Assembly: GCA_963677135.2 (NCBI GenBank)
Contig: CAXXLS010000017.1
Coordinates: forward strand, 372,001-436,000
Direction: 5' to 3'
Length of the DNA stretch: 64,000 bases
Source of the DNA: Seleniibacterium sp963677135
GTDB lineage: Bacteria > Desulfobacterota > Desulfuromonadia > Desulfuromonadales > Geopsychrobacteraceae
Within the stretch, counting starts at the first letter, position 1; every line of letters starts with the position of its first letter. A program made the translations under genes and the position numbers. Below are positions 42,035-50,004 of this stretch, one piece after another. The notes below the pieces were generated by a model, which had not been told where the DNA came from, made no database searches, and saw nothing but the letters and a program-made list of their open reading frames with translations.

Positions 42035-42064
42035 GAGGCCGCTTCGCATTCACGAAGCGGCCTC
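42035..42064 (-). terminator. Strong stem-loop after the TPP-enzyme gene
   Basis: GAGGCCGCTTCG (42035-42046) pairs perfectly over 12 bp with CGAAGCGGCCTC (42053-42064), six-base loop. It lies 26 bases downstream of the TPP-enzyme stop on the minus strand, followed by TTCCGTTCC, a poor U-tract. It probably ends or protects that transcript. Confidence 0.75.
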
Positions 42065-42090
42065 CTGTTTTATCAGGTCCCGAAGAGGGC

Positions 42091-43839
42091 TCAGTCAGTG
42101 CTGACGTGAGAGACCTTTTTACCGGGAGAGTAGATGTCGAGAATGTTCCAGTGACCTGTCGTCGGCACCGGGTTGTTGATCATCCGGACGTCGATGACGG
42201 TCGGCTTGTTGGAAGCGATAGCTGCTTCCAGGGCCGGTTTGAATTCTTCTGCGGCCTGGATGCTGACACCTTCAACGCCATATGCCTTGGCGATGGCGGC
42301 GAAGTCGGTGGTTTTCGGGAAAACCGTACCGTAGGTGGTGTCATAATGGGCTTTTTCGAGGCCGGCAATGGTACCGAAAGCGTTGTTGTTCATGACCACC
42401 CAGATGGCCGGTATGTTTTCATAGGCCGCCGTAGCAAGCACGGCAGGGTTCTGGCCGAAACCTCCGTCACCGATCAGCGCGACGACAACCTTGTCGGGGC
42501 AGGCCAGTTTGGCACCAAGCGCCGCAGGAGCGCCAAAACCCATGGTGGCGTAGCCGCCGGGAATCTGGATGCTGCCCGGAGTGTAGATTGGGAACTGCTG
42601 ACCGACACCGTTTTTGTTCCAGCCGACATCGGTGGTGATGATGGCATCGCGAGGGAGAACCGCACGGACGTCGGCGAGAATGCGTTCGGGCATCATCGGG
42701 TACTTGTCGCTCTGCTCCATGGCGGTGTTTTTGCTCTTGAATGTTTCACGGTATGCGGCGATCTCTTTTTCCAGCTCAGGCTTCTTGATGCCTTCGGGAT
42801 ACAGTTGCTTGGCAACTTTAGTCAGGACCTTGAGGGCCTGTTTGAGGTCGGCGACGGCACCGATTTCGACCGGGTAATTACGCCCGATTTCAGAACTTTC
42901 GATGTCGATGTGGATCAGTTTCGAGGTGCCGGGAATGTCGAAAGTGAATTCCGGGTACCAGGAGCTGCAGTCGGCTTCCTTGAAGCGGGTTCCGAGACCG
43001 AGGATGTAGTCAGCGGTACGGCAGCTGTCGTTGATGTACTGGGTTCCCCAGAAGCCGCTCATGCCCAGGGTGAAGGGATGATCATCGGGGAGTGCGCCCT
43101 TACCCATCAGGCTGTGGGCCACCGGAATGCTGGTGTGGTCGACGAAGGCTTTCAGCTCTTCAGCCGCGTCAGCAAGGACGATGCCGCCACCGACATAAAG
43201 CAGTGGTTTCTTGGCTTCCACCATCCTGGTGACGATTTCTTTGGCAACATCCTCATCCAGGGACGGTTTCGACAGGCTGCGGGTATTCTTTTTGACGCGC
43301 TCGAAACGCTCGACTTCAACCTCCTTGGAGAAAATATCCATGGGAACGTCAATGGCGACCGGTCCGGGTTGTCCACTTTCGGCCAGTTGGAATGCCTTTT
43401 CGAGAATCTCCGGGAACAGCTCGGGACTTTCGACACGCCAGACCCGTTTGCAGAAGGGGCGGTACATTTCTGACTGTGCGCCGTCGGCATGCAGGTTGAC
43501 TTCCTGGTGAGGGTGCTTGCCGTAATAATGGGACGGAATGTCGCCAATGATAACGACCATCGGGATGCAGTCCAGCGCGGCATTGGCAACACCGGTCGAT
43601 GCATTTGACATGCCGGGACCCAGATGGCTCAGAACGACAGAAGTGGTTTTCTTGGCACGAGCATAGCCGTCGGCGGCATGGGCTGCGATCTGCTCATGGC
43701 GGGTGTTGACGAAATGGATCGGACTTTTGTCCAGAGCCGACAGTACGGCAATGTTGGTATGGCCGCAGAGCCCGAAGACATACTCAACACCCCTGTCCTC
43801 GAGGTACTTAACCATTTGGTGCGCAACCAGATCTTTCAC
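42091..43839 (-). CDS. Thiamine-diphosphate-dependent lyase/ligase (acetolactate synthase/glyoxylate carboligase-like)
   Basis: A 582-residue enzyme with the three-domain POX/AHAS layout. The N-terminal PYR domain (about 1-165) carries the cofactor-activating Glu in FVNTRHEQIAAHAADGYAR. The central domain follows, and the C-terminal PP domain has the ThDP/Mg motif GDGGFGQNPAV...MNNNAFG. The start is the GTG preceded by GAGGAGG; an open frame extends further but has no such site. The family includes acetolactate synthase, glyoxylate carboligase, oxalyl-CoA decarboxylase and others. No regulatory small subunit is nearby, and catabolic neighbours argue against branched-chain amino acid synthesis. 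The substrate is unknown. Confidence 0.85.
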   Translation of the reverse strand: MKDLVAHQMVKYLEDRGVEYVFGLCGHTNIAVLSALDKSPIHFVNTRHEQIAAHAADGYARAKKTTSVVLSHLGPGMSNASTGVANAALDCIPMVVIIGDIPSHYYGKHPHQEVNLHADGAQSEMYRPFCKRVWRVESPELFPEILEKAFQLAESGQPGPVAIDVPMDIFSKEVEVERFERVKKNTRSLSKPSLDEDVAKEIVTRMVEAKKPLLYVGGGIVLADAAEELKAFVDHTSIPVAHSLMGKGALPDDHPFTLGMSGFWGTQYINDSCRTADYILGLGTRFKEADCSSWYPEFTFDIPGTSKLIHIDIESSEIGRNYPVEIGAVADLKQALKVLTKVAKQLYPEGIKKPELEKEIAAYRETFKSKNTAMEQSDKYPMMPERILADVRAVLPRDAIITTDVGWNKNGVGQQFPIYTPGSIQIPGGYATMGFGAPAALGAKLACPDKVVVALIGDGGFGQNPAVLATAAYENIPAIWVVMNNNAFGTIAGLEKAHYDTTYGTVFPKTTDFAAIAKAYGVEGVSIQAAEEFKPALEAAIASNKPTVIDVRMINNPVPTTGHWNILDIYSPGKKVSHVSTD

Positions 43840-43991
43840 GATAGCCTCCTCATAACGAGTTATATATGCGGTTGTCTGTGTAGTCCTAATGGAAAGGATT
43901 GGATTGTGGTAAATAGGATATTTGTAAAGGTGGTTCATGTCAACATTTTTCTAAAAAAAGTGTACCTCAACTTGTCTTGGAAGCAAATTGG

Positions 43992-44045
43992 CTTGACATA
44001 TGTGTAACATGTCAGATAGGTGTTACACTGTATTAACGTGTCAAG
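43992..44045. promoter_or_regulatory. Candidate GntR/FCD operator and promoter between divergent TPP and aldolase genes
   Basis: This segment contains two GT..AC palindromes: ATGTGTAACAT (44000-44010) and GTGTTACAC (44020-44028), centres about 19 bases apart. It also contains an outer inverted repeat CTTGACA (43992-43998) / TGTCAAG (44039-44045). TTGACA at 43993-43998 could be a -35 box for the rightward operon, but no good -10 was seen at standard spacing. GT-N3-AC fits known FadR-subfamily operators, and a FCD-type regulator is encoded two genes downstream. Binding is an inference. Confidence 0.55.
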
Positions 44046-44085
44046 ATAAAGGCAGGGGCGTCTTTCCCCTGCAGGGAGAATGTGT

Positions 44086-45006
44086 ATGAATATCGTCTTT
44101 CAGGAGGCAGAATCATTGCGCCGCAAACAAGCGCCCCGGTTTGATCTGTTCGGTATCTCGACGGCCCTGGTGACCCCGTTCACCGCGGATGGATCCATTG
44201 ATTTAAGCAGTGCGGCCAGGCATGCTGAGCGCGTCGTTCGGAGCGGCGCTGCCGGGATCACTTTGTTTGGCACCACGGGTGAAGGCGCATCGGTCGGGGC
44301 TGCGGAGCGGCAGGCCATGCTTGCCGAAATCGCCGGGCACGTTCTCCCTGTCGATCGGATCACCGTCTGTATCTGCGCCAATGATCTTGAACAGGCCCGC
44401 GTCCAGGGGGAATCGGCCTGCCAGCTTGGCATCCGCAAGCTGCTACTGACGCCGCCGTTTTATTTCAAAGGAGTTCCGGAAGAAGGGATCTTCAGGTGGT
44501 TTTCAGCGGTTATTTCTGCTTTGCGACGTTATGATCCCCAGATTATCCTGTATAATCTTCCCCAGGTCACCCAGGTCGAATTGTCTATTTCCCTGATAAG
44601 ACGACTGAAATCTGTGTTTGGCGAGACCATTTTTGGGGTCAAGGACAGTTCCGGCAGCTGGGACAGCGCAGTCAGTCTGCTGCAGTATGATGACCTGGCC
44701 ATTCTCCTCGGGGATGAACGCCTGCTGGCCAGAGCTGCCGCCCTCGGGTGCGCCGGATCGATCAGCGGCATGGCGAACCTGTGTCCCGAACTGTTGAATG
44801 ACATCGTCCTCAGCGGCCAGGAGGATGACACGCTGTCGCACCTGGTGACGGAGATTGTTCGGCATCCCGTCACTCCCCTGGTTAAAAGGCTGGTGGGGTT
44901 GCATTACGGCGAAAGTGTCTGGGATCATGTCCGTCCCCCCCTGGCACAGGTCGATCCCGACAATCTTGAGGACATGGTAAGACTGGTCGGGGACATTGCG
45001 CTATAA
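44086..45006 (+). CDS. Dihydrodipicolinate synthase/N-acetylneuraminate lyase-family aldolase (copy 1)
   Basis: A 306-residue class I pyruvate-type aldolase with a TIM-barrel fold. The keto-acid-binding motif FGTTGEGA is near residue 60, the catalytic Tyr lies in ILYNLPQV, and the Schiff-base Lys lies in IFGVKDSSGSWDS. The start is the second of two close ATGs, with GGGAG at the right distance. The catabolic setting indicates cleavage (or dehydration) of a 2-keto-3-deoxy sugar acid rather than lysine synthesis. It leads an operon with a GntR regulator, FGGY kinase and isomerase-like protein. A paralogue lies at 54.1 kb. Confidence 0.9.
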   Translation: MNIVFQEAESLRRKQAPRFDLFGISTALVTPFTADGSIDLSSAARHAERVVRSGAAGITLFGTTGEGASVGAAERQAMLAEIAGHVLPVDRITVCICANDLEQARVQGESACQLGIRKLLLTPPFYFKGVPEEGIFRWFSAVISALRRYDPQIILYNLPQVTQVELSISLIRRLKSVFGETIFGVKDSSGSWDSAVSLLQYDDLAILLGDERLLARAAALGCAGSISGMANLCPELLNDIVLSGQEDDTLSHLVTEIVRHPVTPLVKRLVGLHYGESVWDHVRPPLAQVDPDNLEDMVRLVGDIAL

Positions 45007-45042
45007 TTCACAGAACCATCTGATGTTGACGGGAGCTTTCCA

Positions 45043-45681
45043 ATGCTGATGCGCGAACAGGCTTACGAGACCTTCACCGAACGGCTGCTTGCTCGGGAGA
45101 TTATGCCCGGACAGTTTGTGTCTCAACGGGAACTGGTCGAGATCACCGGGATGACTCTCGGGGCGATTCGGGACATGATTCCCCGCCTTGAGGCCGACGG
45201 CCTGATACGGACCGTTCCCAAGCGTGGCCTGCAGATCGCTCACGTTGATCTGGATCTGATCAGAAATGCCTTCCAGCTCAGATTGTTGCTCGAACGTGAA
45301 GCCGTGGCCGATTATGCCCGGGAGGCTTCTGACCGGGAGATAGCGGATTTGCGTGAAAAGCACATGCGGATCAGAAAAGAGGCCGAAAGCGAGGTGTCAG
45401 ATGATCTGCTCGCCCGTGCTCAGGCGCTCGACTGGCAGATGCACGATACCATGATCGATGCCCTTGATAATGATCTGATTGCCAATATCTACCGGGTCAA
45501 CTCCATCAAGATCCGGCTGATCCGTCAGCAGGACACCAGGATTCTTCCCGAGCTGATTCTGTCGGTCATGGATGAACATCTGGTTGTCCTGGAAGCCCTT
45601 TCAAAGCGTGATGCCAGCGCGGCTGCTGCGGCCTTGTCAACTCATATCGAAAGCGCCAAAAAGAGAGCCATGCGTCTGTAA
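45043..45681 (+). CDS. GntR-family transcriptional regulator, FCD (FadR-type) subfamily
   Basis: A 212-residue DNA-binding regulator. The N-terminal winged helix-turn-helix is at about residues 5-68 (LLAREIMPGQFVSQRELVEI, GAIRDMIPRLEADGLIRTVP, KRGLQI). An all-helical FCD effector domain follows (about 75-205, FQLRLLLEREAVADYAR, DWQMHDTMIDALDND, and a C-terminal LSTHIESAKKRAM). The effector is normally a sugar acid or carboxylate bound near a metal. It lies inside the operon it probably controls; candidate palindromes are at 43.99-44.05 kb. Confidence 0.93.
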   Translation: MLMREQAYETFTERLLAREIMPGQFVSQRELVEITGMTLGAIRDMIPRLEADGLIRTVPKRGLQIAHVDLDLIRNAFQLRLLLEREAVADYAREASDREIADLREKHMRIRKEAESEVSDDLLARAQALDWQMHDTMIDALDNDLIANIYRVNSIKIRLIRQQDTRILPELILSVMDEHLVVLEALSKRDASAAAAALSTHIESAKKRAMRL

Positions 45682-45706
45682 ACCATAGAGTCCAGCAGGA
45701 GGAACC

Positions 45707-47329
45707 ATGCCTAACTTTATAGGTGTCGATGTCGGAACGGGCAGCGCCCGGGCCGGGGTGTTTGACAGTCAGGGGGCGTGCCTGGGGACTGCCCAGCAGA
45801 AAATATCGATTTTCAGGCCGGCGCCGGACTTCTGTCAGCAAAGTTCCGCTGAAATCTGGGCTGCGGTCACGTCCAGTATTCGCAATGCGGTGTCTCAATC
45901 GGGCGCCGCTCCCGAAACCATTGCCGGTATCGGTTTCGATGCGACCTGCTCGCTGGTCGCCAGTGATAGTAACGGCCAACCGGTTTCCGTCAGCCCGGAT
46001 GGCTCCCCGGAGCAGGACATTATTCTCTGGATGGACCATCGCGCCATGACCGAGGCGGATGTCATCAACGCCACCAGGTCAGACGTGCTGCGCTATGTCG
46101 GCGGGATCATCTCTCCCGAGATGGAAATGCCCAAACTGCGCTGGCTGAAAAACCACCTGCCCGAAGCGTGGCAGCGGGCGGCCTATTTCTGGGACCTTCC
46201 CGACTGGCTTGTTCACCGGGCAACGGGAACCCTGAAAAGATCCCTGTGTTCACCGGTGTGCAAATGGACCTATCGCGGGCAGCTTGGGGCGCAGGGCGAA
46301 GGCTGGGATCACAGTTTTCTGAACGCCATCGGACTGGCTGATCTTATCGAAAATGACCATGAAAAAATCGGAAACCTGTTCCTCGCCCCGGGTGCCACAG
46401 CCGGTGGCCTGAGTCAAATGGCGGCCTCCGAACTGGAACTGCCGGTCGGTCTCCCCGTCGCTTCCGGAATGATAGACGCCTATGCCGGGGCCCTGGGCAC
46501 TCTGGGGGTTGATGGCCGGTTTGCATCGGGGCGGCTGGCGGTCATTGCGGGAACCTCGACCTGTCATATCAGTGTATCGGACAACGCCAGTTTCGTGCCC
46601 GGCGTCTGGGGCCCGTACTTTTCAGTCCTCATCCCGGGGCTATGGGCCAACGAGGGAGGTCAGTCCGCCGCAGGAGCTCTTATCGACGCCGTCATCGCGC
46701 GACACGGGGCGTCTCACCAGTTGCACGCCGACGCTGTCGCCGGAAATCGCTCCATTTACGAACTCCTGGAGGACACTTTGTCCGATCTGGGAGCGGAAAC
46801 GGCTGTTCTCACCAAAGATCGCCATGTGCAGCCCGATTTCCATGGCAACCGCTCTCCTCTGGCTGATCCCTGGCGACACGGCGCCATCGATGGACTGTCT
46901 CTTGACATCGGACGGCATGATCTGGCGGTCGATTACCTGGCCACCCTCCAGGCTTTGGCTTATGGAACCCGTCATATTATCGAGGAAATGCGCTCTTCAG
47001 GAATTCCTGTTGAGACTCTGGTGGTCAGTGGCGGTTTGGCTCGCAACCGATTATTTCTGCGTGAGCATGCGGACGCCACCGGTTGCGATGTGTTGGTCCC
47101 GGAGACGGTCGAGCCGGTCCTGCTCGGCAGCGCCATGCTCGGTGCCGTAGCGTCCGGCCATTATCCGACCCTCGATCAGGCCATGTCCGCCATGAGCGGG
47201 CGGGCGACCCGCATTTCTCCCCGCGGTGGTTCCGTTGCCGCGTATCACCAGCGTAAATACAACGTCATGCGACGTATGCAGCAGGATCATGCCGCATATG
47301 TCGCCATTATGAAGGAGGCTGATAAATGA
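45707..47329 (+). CDS. FGGY-family carbohydrate kinase (ribulokinase-like, YpCarbK/FGGY type)
   Basis: A 540-residue sugar kinase. The N-terminal phosphate-binding strand pair is seen in FIGVDVGTGSARAGVFDSQG. The substrate region has GIGFDATCSLVASD and WMDHRAMTEA, and the catalytic Asp is likely in ASGMIDAYAGALGTLG. The C-terminal domain has VIAGTSTCHI and VSGGLARNRLFL. The layout and length fit the human-FGGY/D-ribulokinase subgroup, which phosphorylates ketopentoses or related ketoses. It overlaps the next gene by four bases (ATGA), suggesting that the isomerase-like protein supplies its ketose substrate. Confidence 0.93.
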   Translation: MPNFIGVDVGTGSARAGVFDSQGACLGTAQQKISIFRPAPDFCQQSSAEIWAAVTSSIRNAVSQSGAAPETIAGIGFDATCSLVASDSNGQPVSVSPDGSPEQDIILWMDHRAMTEADVINATRSDVLRYVGGIISPEMEMPKLRWLKNHLPEAWQRAAYFWDLPDWLVHRATGTLKRSLCSPVCKWTYRGQLGAQGEGWDHSFLNAIGLADLIENDHEKIGNLFLAPGATAGGLSQMAASELELPVGLPVASGMIDAYAGALGTLGVDGRFASGRLAVIAGTSTCHISVSDNASFVPGVWGPYFSVLIPGLWANEGGQSAAGALIDAVIARHGASHQLHADAVAGNRSIYELLEDTLSDLGAETAVLTKDRHVQPDFHGNRSPLADPWRHGAIDGLSLDIGRHDLAVDYLATLQALAYGTRHIIEEMRSSGIPVETLVVSGGLARNRLFLREHADATGCDVLVPETVEPVLLGSAMLGAVASGHYPTLDQAMSAMSGRATRISPRGGSVAAYHQRKYNVMRRMQQDHAAYVAIMKEADK

Positions 47330-48912
47330 GTCGAATTGCCCTGGTCGCTTCAGGTGATCTCCGCGAAACTGCGAACACTGTCTGCTGGCCGGCCCAGGAG
47401 GCCATGGAGGCAAAACTGATCAGCATCCTCGAGGGGATGGGGCATGAGGTCTGGCGGGCTCACCCGGTGAAGCCGAGCGGCCACGGGTTCATTTCCAGCC
47501 AGCGTGAAGGGATGGACATATTTGCCGGGATCGATCCCGATATGCCGGTGATTGTTGCCGAGGCGGTCTGGCAATACACCCATCATGTGCTGCCCGGCCT
47601 GACCTCGCACCGCGGACCGATCCTGACCCTGGCCAACTGGTCGGGGCAGTGGCCCGGCCTGGTCGGAGTTCTCAATCTGAATGGCAGCCTGACCAAAGCT
47701 GGAATTCCCTATGCAACCCTCTGGAGTGAAAATTTTGAAGATGAGTTCTTCAGAACGAAAATCCAGCAATGGCTTGACGAGGGGAAAATCAATCACGACG
47801 CCTCCCATGTCAGCCCCTTTCATCCGCATCACAGCCAGGATCTGGATCTGGTTCTGTCGATTGCCGAAGAGATCAGGCGTAAAAAAATCATTATGGGAAT
47901 TTTCGACGAGGGCTGCATGGGGATGTACAACGCGATCATTCCTGATGAGTTGCTGATCCCGATGGGAATCTTCAAGGAGAGGCTCTCCCAGTCAGCGCTC
48001 TACTACGCGACCCTCCAGGTTCCGGAGGATGAAGCCCGCGCGGTTTACCAATGGCTGCGTGATCGCGGCCTGATCTTCCATCTTGGCCGGGACCCCGAAA
48101 CGGAACTGACGGAGGACCAGGTTCTTGATCAATGCCGGATGTACATTGCCGCCGTTCGAATGGCCGATGAGTTTGGCTGCGAAGCGATCGGCATCCAGTA
48201 TCAACAGGGACTGAAGGATCTTCTGCCGGCTTCAGATCTGGTGGAAGGCATGCTCAACAACGATGATCGCCCGGATGTCATGGCTGCAGACGGAGGCGTC
48301 ATCAGGCCCGGTCAGGCGATCGTCCATTTTAACGAAGTCGACGAGTGTGCCGGGCTGGATGGTCTTCTGACCAATCGCATTCATCGTGCCCTGGGGCAGC
48401 CCGTTGAAACGACGCTTCACGATATTCGCTGGGGGGATCTCGATCGTTCAGGGGGTAGTGATGACTTTATCTGGGTTTTTGAAATTTCCGGCGGAGCTCC
48501 TCCCGCCCATCACGTCAATGGTTGGGCCGGTTCGGAGAGCTTTCGACAGCCGCCCATGTATTTCCCCTCGGGCGGAGGTACTTTAAAAGGGGACGCCCGG
48601 CCCGGAGAAATTGTCTGGAGCCGGGTGTACGTCGAAGACAATCGCGTGAAGATGGATCTGGGACGTGGCCGGGCTGTCGATCTGCCGGTCGCGGAGCGCC
48701 GGCGGCGTTCCCAGGCCACCAGCCCGGAATGGCCGATCATGCACGCCGTGCTGGACGGCGTCAGTCGCGATCAGATGATGGGACATCACAAGTCGAACCA
48801 CATTCAGGTCGCCTATGCTCATTCGGCTGACGAGGCCGATCGTGTCATGCGTGCCAAGGCCGCCCTGGCCGATGCGCTAGGAATAAAAACCCACCTTTGC
48901 GGAGTTGCATAG
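47326..48912 (+). CDS. L-fucose/L-arabinose isomerase-fold protein
   Basis: A 528-residue protein related to the FucI/AraA fold. The N-terminal Rossmann-like part contains RIALVASGDLRETANTVCW, the middle IIMGIFDEGCMGMYNAIIPD and MADEFGCEAIGIQYQQGLKD. The C-terminal part contains VHFNEVDECAGLDGLLTNRI, FEISGGAPPAHHVNGW and MMGHHKSNHIQVAYA. Glu, Asp and His residues able to bind Mn are present, but I cannot align them to FucI with certainty. Its start overlaps the kinase stop, so aldose-ketose isomerisation before phosphorylation is a reasonable role. It could also be a non-canonical family member with another activity. Confidence 0.78.
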   Translation: MSRIALVASGDLRETANTVCWPAQEAMEAKLISILEGMGHEVWRAHPVKPSGHGFISSQREGMDIFAGIDPDMPVIVAEAVWQYTHHVLPGLTSHRGPILTLANWSGQWPGLVGVLNLNGSLTKAGIPYATLWSENFEDEFFRTKIQQWLDEGKINHDASHVSPFHPHHSQDLDLVLSIAEEIRRKKIIMGIFDEGCMGMYNAIIPDELLIPMGIFKERLSQSALYYATLQVPEDEARAVYQWLRDRGLIFHLGRDPETELTEDQVLDQCRMYIAAVRMADEFGCEAIGIQYQQGLKDLLPASDLVEGMLNNDDRPDVMAADGGVIRPGQAIVHFNEVDECAGLDGLLTNRIHRALGQPVETTLHDIRWGDLDRSGGSDDFIWVFEISGGAPPAHHVNGWAGSESFRQPPMYFPSGGGTLKGDARPGEIVWSRVYVEDNRVKMDLGRGRAVDLPVAERRRRSQATSPEWPIMHAVLDGVSRDQMMGHHKSNHIQVAYAHSADEADRVMRAKAALADALGIKTHLCGVA

Positions 48913-48942
48913 GCGCACGGTGCCTGTGTTCCGTGAAAACAG

Positions 48943-48979
48943 AAATCCCCTGTGAAGAGTTTTCTCACAGGGGATTTTT
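48943..48979. terminator. Bidirectional intrinsic terminator between convergent operons
   Basis: A perfect 13-bp stem (48943-48955 with 48965-48977; core TCCCCTGTGA) is flanked by AAA on the left and TTTTT on the right, so it can stop transcription from both sides. It separates the rightward kinase/isomerase operon from the leftward TIM-barrel gene. Confidence 0.92.
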
Positions 48980-49069
48980 ATATCCGTAACGGATCCTGGC
49001 AGTCGGCTCGGATGTCGCAGGACGGTGCCGGTTTGCCTGGGGTGCCTGATGGTTCGCACGCCCCTTTGA

Positions 49070-49912
49070 TCAGGATTCGGAGACAGCGGTTTCCGGACAA
49101 TGCTGAGCGAAATAGTTCTTCGCGGCTTCGATGCAGCGGCGGGCGTGTTCCTCGTATCCCAGTTCCGCAACCCGCGTGTTGTTGGGAAGTTCAATGGAAT
49201 AGATAACGTCCGGCAAAACGGCATCGATCGCGGCGAAATCGATGCACCCTTCGCCTGGGTAAAGCCGGGCGTCTCGGGCGATCTGAATCAGGCCCTCCCG
49301 GGTGTCCGGGATGTTTGGACCGGCATCGCAGAGATGGACAAACTGGAACCACTCCGGGGGGAGGGCCGCGATCTCGTCCAGGTTGGCCTGGGAAAAATGA
49401 ATATACAGGGTATCCAGCAGGATGCCGCTATTGGGGCGATCCGCAGCCCTGAGAATATCTGCGGCCTCCTGAAGATTGATCAGCCGCGAGAAGGTTGGAA
49501 ACTCAAGACTGACGGACAGACCGAACGGTTTCGCCAGGTCGCAGATCTCAGCGTAACGTTCGATAATGAAGTTACGGTCATTGCGATCGTCGGTCCAGGC
49601 GCTTGAGATCAGGTGTTTGGCCCCCAGTTCAGCGCCCATTTCCATGGCAGGTACATAACTTTTGGGATCGACATCCTTCAGAATGCGGGCCAGTTCGATG
49701 TCGTGCACACCGATGCCGGTCTCTTTTAACGCCGCTTTGGTTTCTTCAACCATGGCTGTGTCATCGGGATAAAAAGAGCATTCTCCAGCGACTCCCATGG
49801 GAATATTCCGAAAGCTGATAAAATCGTATCCGGTACGGGCAGCAATCCGTACCATTTCCGGTGGGGGACAGCTGATGATCGTCAAAGGTTCTAATGAAAA
49901 CTGCTTTTTCAT
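49070..49912 (-). CDS. Sugar phosphate isomerase/epimerase-family TIM-barrel protein (copy 1)
   Basis: A 280-residue AP-endonuclease-2/xylose-isomerase-like TIM barrel. Recognisable parts are MVRIAARTGYDFISFRN, VHDIELARILKDV, SVSLEFPTFSRLIN, GILLDTLYIHFSQANLDE, FVHLCDAGPN and IYSIELPN. The Glu, Asp, His and Glu residues in these strands are the likely metal ligands. It is paralogous to the protein at 52.1 kb (shared SCPPPEM/CAPPEM, TGYDFIS/AGYDYVS and LHLCDA). The fold includes isomerases, epimerases, dehydratases and decarboxylases, so the reaction is open. It lies downstream of the aldehyde dehydrogenase on the same strand. Confidence 0.88.
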   Translation of the reverse strand: MKKQFSLEPLTIISCPPPEMVRIAARTGYDFISFRNIPMGVAGECSFYPDDTAMVEETKAALKETGIGVHDIELARILKDVDPKSYVPAMEMGAELGAKHLISSAWTDDRNDRNFIIERYAEICDLAKPFGLSVSLEFPTFSRLINLQEAADILRAADRPNSGILLDTLYIHFSQANLDEIAALPPEWFQFVHLCDAGPNIPDTREGLIQIARDARLYPGEGCIDFAAIDAVLPDVIYSIELPNNTRVAELGYEEHARRCIEAAKNYFAQHCPETAVSES

Positions 49913-49958
49913 AGCAGGTTACTCCTGAATCCGGTCTGCCTGTTTGTTGACATTTTGT

Positions 49959-49988
49959 GCCTGACCGGTCACTTCAGACCGGCCAGGC
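49959..49988 (-). other. Intercistronic stem-loop between aldehyde dehydrogenase and TIM-barrel genes
   Basis: A 12-position stem with one A-C mismatch (49959-49970 with 49977-49988, core CCGGTC/GACCGG) and a six-base loop. No U-tract follows on the minus strand, so it may be a processing or stability element. Confidence 0.6.
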
Positions 49989-50004
49989 ATCCTGATTATT
50001 GACG

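Larger units (their letters stand above)
41745..42090. other. Intergenic region with TRAP leader hairpin and 9-bp triple repeat
   Basis: No gene was found in these 346 bases. They contain a 7-bp perfect hairpin (41773-41779 with 41784-41790) just upstream of dctP, a triple 9-bp tandem repeat (41920-41946) and the TPP-gene terminator (42035-42064). The dctPQM promoter should be here on the minus strand, but no clear -35/-10 pair was recognised. Confidence 0.6.

Noticed and set aside
41938..43473. 511-codon open frame on the plus strand
   Set aside because: It is antisense to the well-supported TPP-enzyme gene, has no recognisable domain, and arises from the codon bias of the opposite strand.
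42091..43839. Anabolic acetolactate synthase for branched-chain amino acids
   Set aside because: No small regulatory subunit or ilv genes lie nearby, and the neighbours are transport and catabolic genes.
44086..45006. DapA in lysine synthesis
   Set aside because: Operon partners (GntR/FCD regulator, sugar kinase, isomerase-like protein) and the presence of a second paralogue indicate a catabolic aldolase.
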